Positions 55,036-64,000 of a stretch of 64,000 bases of DNA are shown piece by piece. The notes below the pieces were generated by a model. The model did not search any database and was not told the DNA's origin. It saw nothing but the letters and a program-made list of their open reading frames with translations. The first letter of the stretch is position 1. Every line of letters begins with the position of its first letter. The stretch is from Rhodocollybia butyracea (lineage: Eukaryota; Basidiomycota; Agaricomycetes; Agaricales; Omphalotaceae), in assembly GCA_015501585.1 (NCBI GenBank), contig JADNRY010000070.1, positions 186,001 to 250,000 on the forward strand. The letters run 5' to 3'. The position numbers and the translations under genes were made by a program.

Positions 55036-56455
55036 GGCGGAGAATCGACGTATGTAACAACTTGTATTGGCTGGCGATCTAGGAACGATTTGTTGGTGAA
55101 GAATGCGGTCTGTGATTTAAAGCTTTGACAGCGATCAGTTTCTCTTCTGAGGTTGCAAGCATATAACGAACTACAACTCGAGTACAGCTTTGGTCGTGAG
55201 TTCAATATATGTAACGCTGTAAGCCATGTTGTCTTGTTGAAGTGGATAGATGCCGAGGGGATAAAATAGGGCGTGTAACTGTAAGAGGATATGGAGGTAA
55301 GGAGAGCTCCGTGGACCGTAGTTGGTCAAAAGAGTGACAGCATCTTCAACCAGACAGACCCAAAGCGTATATAGGAGCTCCTCAACAATTTGGAAGGATT
55401 CCTGGAGGAGTTTCCGCTCTAGTAGGGCTGTTTACTTGGAAACTTGTATAGCGATCGATCTTTATACAGTTTCTTTCAAAAGATTTGGCGGGGAAGTGGA
55501 TCATGTATAGTCATTCACCTACCTACCACAATTCGATGGGCATCGGCTACAAGAGGTAAAGTATTTCATGGCGGGCGTATATGCGTGCTTTATTCCTCAG
55601 ATTCGTCTTTGGTGTGGGTGGAAGGAGGTGGAAGGTGACGGAAAAGCCGAAAAAACGGTCCGAAATTCCGGACCTATCACTTGTTTTCTACTCGTACCTT
55701 TCGCCACCTTTCGCCAACTTTGCCACTGCATCTAAGATAGTCGACAAACCCAGGTATCCCAATTCTCCACCACAACTAAGATGGTAAGTATTCCATAGAG
55801 AACACTTTGAATGCACTGATTGTTTGAATTCGGTACCTCTGTAATTTTTGCCGAATCTAGCGCATCCAACTCGAGCTCTCATGTCTATTCGAATCAACAG
55901 TGGATAAGACTGCGAACAGAGTAGACACGGGGAAGCAAACTGAGCTGTTTGATCTACACAAGCTGTCCGATGCCGATGAAACTACTAGTTTGAGGACATA
56001 ACTCTTTGGGACATTGCCTTGTCAACGCCTCAACGCATCACGTACGCCTCATTGCTTGGACCAGTTTTACTTTCAGGTCGGGAGGCTTTGGCCTTCCGGG
56101 GTCTGTCGGATTGAGCGTTGTTGGAAGTTGACTCGAACTGGAAACAGCCACTGTCACGACGAGACGAGACGGTGTAATCTCGAAACGCAAAGCGGTACGT
56201 CGATTCGAGATTACTGCATATTGACCATATTCAATTTAAGTGCTGTCGGGATGGACACGGATACACGAATGCCAAAACTTAAGTAACTCTTGCCTAGCGG
56301 CTCATTCTTCGACCCCTTCAAGTTATCCTTCTCGACTCGGCTCAATGAAGCTTGAAGATCTCTTCAAGCGAGGTGTCGCTGAAAATTATTGCAGCTTCGA
56401 AGCATTGGACTCGTGCTTGACATCATTCTGCTGTGGCGAGAGTGAGTACTAGTGA
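55036..56455. other. Interval without recognised genes
   Basis: About 1.4 kb with short frames on both strands (for example 56014-56286 plus), none recognised. It must contain the 5' end of the unrecognised minus-strand gene and perhaps the decayed first exon of the zinc-knuckle copy that follows. Confidence 0.4.
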
Positions 56456-57166
56456 GTGTTGCCTCCGTTAATTTCCAAACCTACACTTACTTACACGGCC
56501 GATGTCATCTGTTCATCATCAAGTTTTCCATGGTGGTTCAAGATTCCTTTACTCTTCAGACTCTGGCTTTCCCTCGCCCTCTTGGTACTTGGTCCACTGG
56601 CATTCGCTCATCTTTATCCCCATCACATTGGTTCAGTCTGGTCCCGGATCATGTACCAGCATCGTAAACCAAGGCATAACCGGAATACGCACGCCGGCCT
56701 GACTTTTCGACAAATACTCTCAATGTCCCGACGTGTCAGTGCCCGCTACCCAACTTCAGCCATATTTCATTCTCGATCCGTCAAGCATGCAGCGACTTCA
56801 GAGGGAAAGTACTACAACTGGTGTGTTTACATCCCTGCAGGCGTTTCTGAAGATCTAAAACATTGTGGAAGGAATATGCATGGGTATAAAGATATGATGA
56901 GCCTCACAGTCTCGTTATGCGTGTTGTTGAAGAGAGAAAGCAATAAGCAAACTTGGCGCTTTTTCTTTTGGATGGATTTCGGAGAGGGTCCGACTGGCGA
57001 CCTTTACACAAATGATGTTTGGGGAATTTCAACCGGGTGTTGTTGTATAGTCTTTCATCTATGTAGACCGTCGAATGGGGTTTTCTCTTTTCTTCGGTTC
57101 GCCCTATTGGTATTAGACGAGTATGCGTATCGAACCTGGTCGAGATTCACGAGCGACGGATTTTGA
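56456..57166 (+). pseudogene. Zinc-knuckle/membrane-anchor family, diverged copy 4
   Basis: An open frame of 236 codons aligns with the second exon of copy 1 over about 56740-57062: YPTSAIFHSRSVKHAATSEG, YIPAGVSEDL, NMHGYKDMMS, RESNKQTWRFFFWMDFGEGP, then a degraded anchor. The DNA match to copy 1 is clear (for example GGTGTGTTTACATCCCTGCAG against GGTGTGTTTTACGCTCCTGCAG). Indels make parts of the protein unlike the family, and no zinc-knuckle exon is found upstream. The N-terminal half has a hydrophobic run (FRLWLSLALLVLGPLAF). Probably a dead copy; it again precedes an F-box gene. Confidence 0.6.
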
Positions 57167-57482
57167 ATCATACAGGGATGAATCCTGAGCTCGCCGATGC
57201 GTCGTGAAAGAAGAAAGCCCTTTTGTCTATTTTTAGGAATGTAGAGTATTGAATCGGATTGATACAAATATACAGTATAAGAAGCAAATTGGAGGGCAGG
57301 TCGATACGTGATTGATCGGGCCGTCTTCAGGTTGTTTGCTTTTCTTCACTTTCACGACAGCCGCAGAAAAACATAGCGCGAAAACATACACTAGGTCAGA
57401 ACATAAATGCTTGTCTGATTTAATATTCCTCTATCTCATTGAAAGTAATTTGTGCGCTTCCATAGCTCGATTTCGGCGTACA

Positions 57483-59059
57483 ATGGCGAAGTATCTTTCC
57501 CAACGTATCGAGGGTCCAATTTGGCTCGAAAAGGCTGAAATATCGTTCTTGAGAGCAAAGATTTCTGAAGCAGAACCCGAGATGAAGAACCTCGACGCTG
57601 ATAAATTCGACCTCACGCTCCACAGTCGAACAGACGAACTCAAAAAGTTGAAGAACATTTTATCTCCAATTCGTCGAGTACCATTGGACATACTTTCCGA
57701 AATATTTGTCTTTGCCTGTTGTGATGATAGCTTCGGCGGCGGGCCTGATATTAACGCGGTTATCTGGTACACGCCACTCATCCTCGCCAGTGTGTGCGTG
57801 GCTTGGAAGACGGCGACCCATGATACGCCCAAGATCTGGTCCGTGCTGTACCTTCGACTTCACAACGCAAGAAGTAACGATGAGTCATGGGTCCAGAGGT
57901 GGCTTTCTCGGAGCAGAGGTATTCCTTTGGAGTTATACCTCGAACATCGCAGCGGCGGTCAAGCCCATTTGCATTTGGACGGAGCAAGAGCCATTGTGGA
58001 TACCATCTTGAGATTTTGTCACCAAATCCGGATTTTAGATCTTTGGGGAAGGCTCGAAGCATTCGTTGCTCTCTTCTGCTTGCCCTCCTCTTCGTTCCCG
58101 CTACTTGAGAAGCTGTTACTCTGTCTGTGGGGGTCTCTGGATACTGATCCCGCCGAATGCAAAATCCCTCATAGTCTACCATCTGACAAGATGGAGTTCC
58201 TTTTGGGCTCGTCCGCCTTGCGAGACGTGAGGATTACGGGATGCAATAGCATTTCCATAACCTCTGACTCACTCATACCTTTTGAACAGCTGACTTCGCT
58301 ACAGGCAGGCTGCCATCAATTGAAGAAGCCAGATCTCATCGTTGACATTCTACAGCGGTGCAATAATGTTGTTGTGCTCGAACTTCATGTGCCGTTGGGA
58401 CTGCAATTCAACCCTGCCTCGCCGATTCTCTTGCCATCACTTCGATCACTGGTCATCAGCAGTGGTGGAGATAACATGGGTCCCTTATGCCACATATCTG
58501 CGCCCTTCCTTGAGAATTTGTCGCTCTCGTGGCCTTCCAGTTCAGATGGCAATCTTCGCATCTGTGTGAAGAGGTGGTTGATTTTCAACAACACCGCTCT
58601 TCTCCAACTTTGTTCTCATTGACGATAAGGGAGGTCAGGTGGATGGATAAGGAGATGGCTGGCATGCTCTTGTCCGCTTTCTCTTCTATCAAATCGTTTA
58701 GTATGGTGAACTTCTTGTGCAAGACTGACATTTTTGAATGTTTGACTTTGAACGGAACCAAGTATGGGAACCCAAAAAAAGCCTTTCTACTTCCTCACCT
58801 TACGCACTTGAAGGTCTTCGGCTTATATGTGGCTGAACTCCAAAAATGGGAGCGTGAGCTCCTGTTTGATGTGATACGTTCACGATGGTGGGCCGAGTCG
58901 GATGAATCCAACCACAGTGGATTGACTTGTCTCCAAAAGGTGACTTTTGATCAGGGAACGCAGTTGCATCGCGAGGGAATGGCAATTATTTCTAGTTTAG
59001 CAGGCTTAGAAGTTACAGTATTGCCTATCTTCAATTATCTTATAGTAGTACCATGTTAG
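57483..59059 (+). pseudogene. F-box/LRR-like protein, copy 3 (one frame break)
   Basis: It starts MAKYLSQRIEGPIWLEKAEI. The coiled coil and the F-box (LSPIRRVPLDILSEIFVFAC) follow, then RILDLWGRLEAFVALFCLPS and LRR-like segments. The frame breaks near 58559, where CTTCGCATCTGTGTGAAG lacks one base against copy 1 (CTTCGCAGTCTCTGCGAAG). It resumes as LCEEVVDFQQHRSSPTLFSL and ends GLEVTVLPIFNYLIVVPC. If the missing base is an error, the protein is a full-length paralogue of copy 2. Confidence 0.7.
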
Positions 59060-59655
59060 TAAAAGTGTTTGATAAACATTTTGGCTCTTGCAGAAATCTA
59101 CCTACCATAGATACGAGTAGATCCAAACTGAAACTTTGTCCTCGCAAATGTAAACGAATGGCAGCTGGGTACAGCAGACAATGTACTATAAACTCGGAAG
59201 CAGGACTTGGTGATGAAAGAGCCGGTGGGAGATGTCGCTACCGGAGAGCAACCATAAGACAAAAGCTAAAACAGTCACTTGTTTTCTGCTTTCAATTCGC
59301 CATTGCGCTGTCTTACACTTCTTAGATACCCGACAATGAACCCAGTCCCAACTAATTATAGCTCAAGCCTGGCTACTATTCCGAGTGGGTCAGCTTGACC
59401 CTTTTGTGCTAGGTTTATCGTCATGATTCCTGCGGGAGGCGAAAGATAATTGGGCCTGCCCTTAATAAGTTAAAACGTGATTAATCAAGGTAAGGTTGTT
59501 CGTTGTTCTTGACTTTCACGACAACTTAAAATACAAAAAGGCATAGCACATACACAGCATACACAAGGTCAGAGCATTTATGCTTGTCCGATTTCAAGTT
59601 CCTCTATCTCACTGAGGATCCTTTGTGCGGTTCCACAGTTCAATCTCAGCGTGCA

Positions 59656-59850
59656 ATGGCGAAGTATCTTTCCCAACCACGTATCGAGGGTCCAATTTGG
59701 CTTGACAAGCCTGAGATATCCTTCTTAAAAACAAAGATTTTTAATGCAGAAAACGAGATAAAGAACCTCGACACTATAATCCGACCTCATGCTCAAGGGT
59801 CGAAAAGACGAGCTCGAAAAGCTGAGTGTTCTATCGCCCATTCGTCGATC
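59656..59850 (+). pseudogene. F-box gene, copy 4 (5' fragment)
   Basis: MAKYLSQPRIEGPIWLDKPE and the start of the coiled coil are present (frame shifted in the coil). LSPIRR of the F-box is still visible at the DNA level (TCTATCGCCCATTCGTCGA), after which similarity stops. The upstream leader shared by the family is intact. Truncated by an unknown rearrangement. Confidence 0.7.
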
Positions 59851-60868
59851 GAAAAGTATCTCCAGCGGTACTCGAGTTTTGGATGCGAAGTTGTAGAGGA
59901 AGCTACAGTAAACGTAGATCTTTCGAGTGTGTTTTAGGAACTGTGCAGTGTTTCGATTGGTTTGGAGGCAGAGGAAGAGTCGGTTTCGAGAGACTTTTCA
60001 GGTGGTGCGGTGGTGGGTATGTCCGAGGTCTTTGTTTCAGACATAGATATTTCGGAACCTGTAACATCTTCCTTGAGTGCCTTTCCCTTGTTCTTTTCTC
60101 CTTCCCCTTTGTTGACGGCAGTGCGAGCGGGCTGGGCAGCCCCAAAGCAGAAGCACCGGGGCTCGCATCTGGATCTGAACTCGAACCCTCGTTTTCTAGT
60201 CTTTCCGACGCTGCCACTTTGTTGTTCGTTCCAGCTTCGTTCGATCTGAATCTTGGTCTCGTTTCCTTTTCCCTCAAGGTTCTTCCCTGCCTTTGCTCCT
60301 TGCTCAACGTTCTGCATCTTCCCGCCCGACTCTACCGCTGTGGCTCCAGCGCTCGTTTCCTTCGCTTCAGCCCCTCCGCTGCCTCAGTTGCACTTCCACA
60401 TCATCCGACTTCAATGAGCCAGACCTCAACCCCGCACCCGCAACCGGTCCTGATCTAGATCAACAAGGAGGTCTCGTACGATATAGATGTGGATGACGGT
60501 GGTATAAGATGACAGTGAAGGCGGTGAGATGATGTTTATCGGTGGCAGCGGTGGATGATTCCTCTGCCTCCTATCCGTACTGGGAGTAGAAAACGGAGAA
60601 AAGCCACCGTGACACCCTGTAAACTGTGTACACCACTTGTACTCATTTGACTGGCGTTACTCCCCCTTCGTACGCTCTCAAATATCGGAGAATTGTGTGC
60701 ACGATGAAGCATCCTCCGGCGCATGTCGGTGCGGTTGTTTTGAATTCCCTGCCTAATTTGCTAGATAGGGTGGGACCGGAAGTCGTTGACGAAGCACCAA
60801 GATTGACGGAACACCAGGATTGTTGGCCCAGCTACGCTGCCTCCTCTCGCTTTCACCGTCTTCCTGCT
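59851..60868. other. Low-complexity stretch, possibly the SPIN90 gene's 3' part
   Basis: Open frames exist on both strands, rich in Ser, Pro, Glu and Lys (minus strand 59934-60317 with KGEGEKNKGKALKEDVTG). I cannot tell which, if any, is translated. A minus-strand tail of the SPIN90 gene is possible, because fungal members often carry a disordered C-terminus, but no clean splice route was found. Confidence 0.3.
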
Positions 60869-62210
60869 TCAGTTCATTTCTTTCTTTAACCACTCTCCTG
60901 TTAAACATCTTTCTACCAGTCTCTTCGTGGTTGGGTTAATTTGTCGAACTTCGGAATCCTGCACTAGGGACTCAAGCATATTACGGATCTGTGTTCTCTT
61001 GTAGGAGAACGAACGGAGTTGGGTTCTGGTTAAAAGAGGGTGTAAGACACGAAGATAAGTGTGTTGCAGCTGAGTGACATCAAATGAGATTAAGAAAGAA
61101 ATAATAAATAGATAAAAGGCATATACCCACCCCCTCATTATCTCCAGCCTCATCCAAATCGGCCAATTCCCTCAAAAAAATATCGACCAGCACACATAAA
61201 TCGTTGGTGTAAAAATACCCTTCAGTCCCTCTCGTCGCAAAGAGTAAGTAGAGTAATTTCAGCACTAAAAGTTTTATGAAAATGTCCTCCTGTGCGCGGT
61301 TAAGCATGAATATCATATGTTCGGCAAATGTCTGGGAAGTTCCGGTCCCAAGACGACGAGTGAGAAGGCGAAGGATGCGGTTTTCCACCTTTTCATTGGA
61401 TGAGTTGCGTCTAGGACCAAGGGATGCGACCATAAATTGTTCATTCAGAGCAACTAGGAGCTTGATAACAGAATAATTGAATGTATCACCTTGCATATGC
61501 CGAGTTTCTTCGATGAGGTCAAACAGGTGATCCAGATAATTGTCGGGCCAGGCATTGAGATCCTGTACTGACAGCTTATGTACCCTACACCTCTCGTACA
61601 GCAGACTGGCGCTTAAACTCCGTAGCTTGGCTTTGGTGGCTACCTGAAGATTTGTTTCCTCTACGTCGGAATCTACTTCTAATTCCAGTAGAACGTTGTC
61701 CATTAGTGGCGGCAACAGAGATTTCCATCGCAGTCTGGTTCTAAAGGAATCGGGTTTTCGACGACCGAAAGAAAGCAGGACATGTAATGCGATGAGCTGA
61801 GTATCTGGGTTGCCGTTACTTTTCGCTTCAGAAGTGACAATATCGCTCATGCGCTCGGAATGAGATTGGAATAGTTCAGAATCGAGAAGCATAGCGCAGG
61901 CGAAGTCCAGTTGCAATGGATCTTGTAGATATTGTTCTGTCAACGTTTTGTTAGTTTAGGCAAACTGATGATAATGACACTGACGATGGTACGCTGCACA
62001 CAGTCCCAGCGACCTTCGTAGTGTCAAATCCAGGTATTCCAAAGTTGGGATGTTATGTTTTGGTATTGTGAGTATGTCTTCTAGTTCTATATTACATTGA
62101 ACAGTGGTTAGTATAATGATGGGAAATCAAGAGACTAACACACCAGACCAGAATTGTTGAGCATTATCAACGAGATGGACGATATCTGGATCGTCTTCCA
62201 TTGCCGGCAT
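60869..62210 (-). CDS. LDB17: SPIN90/LDB17-family actin and endocytosis regulator
   Basis: Minus-strand exons 62210-62144, 62086-61985, 61936-61131 and 61070-60869 join in phase to about 391 aa. It starts MPAMEDDPDIVHLVDNAQQF. The SPIN90 leucine-rich domain covers the second half: FNYSVIKLLVALNEQFMVAS, NRILRLLTRRLGTG, FMLNRAQEDIFIKLLVLKLL, RGTEGYFYTNDLCVLVDIFL, then after an intron HTYLRVLHPLLTRTQLRSFS. Family members (yeast Ldb17, fission yeast Dip1) activate Arp2/3 at cortical endocytic sites to start actin assembly. The stop at 60869 may be premature: a shifted frame continues with ELKQEDGESERRQRS, and homologues often have longer tails. Divergent to the NLR-type gene, 384 bp apart. Confidence 0.88.
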
Positions 62211-62594
62211 CGCTGGAATAGCAAAGCTTACTTATCCGTGTGCGCAAGTAGAGAAAACTCGTGGTCGTTTAGCGCCTGATCCAAAGGGAACAGGCTAGCT
62301 GTCGTGTACTTATAGTGTATGTACGTATCAGGTACAAGTCTAGAGAGTATTGATAATTGAACAGATACAGGCACTCCAGGCAAAACCGAGTTTGTCATCT
62401 ACCCAAAAACAGGTGCAATCTTCTCAACCCCCATCAGATATAAGCGCTTAAGCCCAGAAGTCAATGTACCGGGACTCCGTATCTGAATACGCGCACTGGT
62501 TCAAGGGGCAGCAGGCAGCCGCGTGTTTGATAAATTTGAGTCAAATTTTCCCAAAATTCTCCTCGAGATTGTCCTCGTCCCCGAACGTGCTGCA
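62211..62594. promoter_or_regulatory. Divergent promoter between SPIN90 and the NLR-type gene
   Basis: 384 bp between the two start codons without a convincing frame of their own. A frame opens upstream of the NLR-type start (from 62523) without an intervening stop, so an earlier start cannot be excluded. Confidence 0.5.
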
Positions 62595-64000
62595 ATGCCA
62601 TGGTGGTCTCGGTTCTCCAGGCGAAAATCAAGCTCTTCGTCTACCAAAAACCAGATAAAATCTTCCAAAGCGAGTTCCTCTTTGCAAAGGCCAACTGTCG
62701 CCACTTCTGTAGACACTGTACCGTCGGAGCCATCCGTCCCCCCAAATCACTGCCACCTGAGTCTATGGCCATCCCGTCTCAGTCAACTCCGAGTTTGGGT
62801 GTCGAATCGGAGACCACGTCAGATATAAGCTCAGATGTAGATTGCCCAAAACCTGCTTCTAAAACAAAGCAACGCATCCTTTTCGGAGTCAGGGGAGTAC
62901 TCAAAGTCGCTGTGGTTGCGTTGAAGGCCGCCCCGATCTCGGGGCTTGATGCAATTCCTTCCACTTTGCTCTCGTTTCTCGATTTATACGAGGTACTTCG
63001 TCTAGAACCTTTACTTCAATGAGAAATATTGACTTTTATTCCTTTAGCAAGCAGATAGTAACGAGGAGAATCTGAAAAACTTGCAATCCAGCGTGCAAGA
63101 TTTCATTGACCGGGTGATCGAGCCTATGGGGTCATCTGAAGATATCTCGGAGGAATTTCAGGGCCGGGTCAGAGAACTTTGCAGGTACGAATGACCCAGC
63201 CCTTGCGCGGAGCTTCTTGTCCATTCCCGTTTTCCTACTAGTAAATTGGAAGTACAATGCAGTGAACTGTCCAAACTTCTTAACCACAAGGTACACGGAA
63301 AGAATATACTGTTTGCTGCCAGAAATATGGTACAAATCACTGACACCCGACTTGCGGTTGATACTGCTATCCGTAATTTCAGCGTAAGGTTCTCAGATCC
63401 CTCAAACCACTTGTCCTCACGCCCACTCTTTGCCTTTTGCATTTAGACAGACACAATTATTCAGATATGGATTACAACTCATCAAACTCTAGTGAAAAGT
63501 AAGTTGTTCTACCAAATCTCCCTAATCACATTGTTGAAACCCTTGCATGTGCTACTTAGGTACTATTGACCAACTCATGATGGCCCAAGCCAGCTACCTC
63601 AGTGTTTGGAAAGATGGATGTCATCCTGATACCAGGGTTGGCGTTCGCCATCGTCTCACAACCCATCTTTCCAATCATCTCAACCCTCTTGTGGTCCTTC
63701 AATCGTCTCCTGGGATGGGGAAGACCGCCATTGCAAAGAGCATCGCGGCCGAATACGACCAGCAGAAACGACTCGGAGCATCGTTCTTCTTTGACAAAGC
63801 CGGAGCGAAACGATCCACTGACTCTGCAAAGTTATTTGTCTCAACTTTGGCGTGTCAGTTGGCTGAACACCATCCTCGTTATCGAAACGCCCTTTTCAAA
63901 CTCCTCCACAATGATTCCCAGTTGCTATCTCGCTCAGGACAAGATCAGTTGAAACGGCTTATAATTGATCCTATGAATGCGATACACAAGATTAATCCTT
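62595..64000 (+). CDS. NLR/STAND-type protein with NACHT-like P-loop (3' cut by window end)
   Basis: Exons 62595-62992, 63048-63184, 63242-63383, 63447-63498 and 63560 to the window end are in phase. The start MPWWSRFSRRKSSSSSTKN begins a basic Ser-rich stretch. A hydrophobic helical segment (VLKVAVVALKAAPISGLDAI) and a helical bundle with conserved HGKNILFAARN follow. Then CHPDTRVGVRHRLTTHL leads into the Walker A VVLQSSPGMGKTAIAKSIA, ASFFFDKAGAKRSTDS and LFVSTLACQLAEHHPRYRNA, as in agaricomycete NACHT NTPases. These are intracellular STAND receptors thought to act in non-self recognition. The repeat domain lies beyond the window. One C is missing from the C-run at 62738-62743 (PPKSLPPES restored with seven), a frame break or sequence error. 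Confidence 0.8.

Noticed and set aside
59826..60458. 210-codon plus-strand frame, overlapping two minus-strand frames
   Set aside because: Low-complexity sequence open in several frames at once; begins inside a truncated F-box gene. No domain seen, so not called as a gene.
1..64000. CRISPR arrays, bacterial operons, Shine-Dalgarno sites
   Set aside because: The window is eukaryotic: dense GT-AG introns and fungal families. Repeats seen are transposon- or duplication-derived with no regular spacers.
1..64000. tRNA genes
   Set aside because: I looked for a TTCRA-type B-box with matching stems on both strands and found no convincing clover-leaf. A tRNA scan would be decisive.

Overview
The window looks like nuclear DNA of an agaricomycete (mushroom-forming basidiomycete). 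The evidence is dense genes with many 45-70 bp GT-AG introns, and families typical of that group: DUF6535 proteins, F-box/LRR expansions, an NLR/STAND protein with a NACHT-like P-loop, a heme-thiolate peroxidase, and Ser/Thr-rich secreted or membrane proteins. Gene models were spliced by hand, checking that exon phases agree. Exon ends may be off by a base or two.

Layout. 0-9.5 kb is a transposon-rich accessory stretch: tandem and foldback repeats, a CACTA-type MITE (2.6-3.1 kb), an XPG/FEN1-like nuclease gene with a partly altered active site (3.5-5.3 kb), a decayed Crypton-like tyrosine recombinase gene right behind it (5.4-7.7 kb), a LINE 3' remnant, and a 43-bp piece of 18S rRNA. 9.6-16 kb holds a secreted/membrane protein gene, a small gene with a GLEBS-like motif, and a large coiled-coil gene.

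16-30.8 kb is a tandem array of four P-loop/sulfotransferase-like genes, all apparently intact. Each repeat unit carries the 3' end of the upstream coiled-coil gene, a decayed extra gene, the sulfotransferase-like gene and the first codons of the downstream gene BUD31. The array therefore arose by duplication of a segment between a breakpoint in the coiled-coil gene and one in BUD31 exon 1. A 158-bp MITE and a 2.5-kb transposon-like insertion later entered single units. Intact BUD31 (30.1-30.8 kb) and a KHA1-type K+/H+ antiporter (31.6-34.5 kb) follow.

35-60 kb is a second duplicated region. A block of a DUF6535 membrane protein (minus), a divergent zinc-knuckle protein with a C-terminal membrane anchor (plus) and an F-box/LRR protein (plus) recurs in whole or part. 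One DUF6535 copy is split by a TA-flanked MITE, and a LINE remnant lies behind one F-box copy. A heme-thiolate peroxidase and an unrecognised gene sit inside this region. 60.9-64 kb holds SPIN90/LDB17 (actin/endocytosis, minus) and, divergently, the start of an NLR-type gene cut by the window end.

At least a dozen otherwise convincing frames are broken by single-base indels, several in short homopolymers. Some of these may be sequence errors rather than true lesions.
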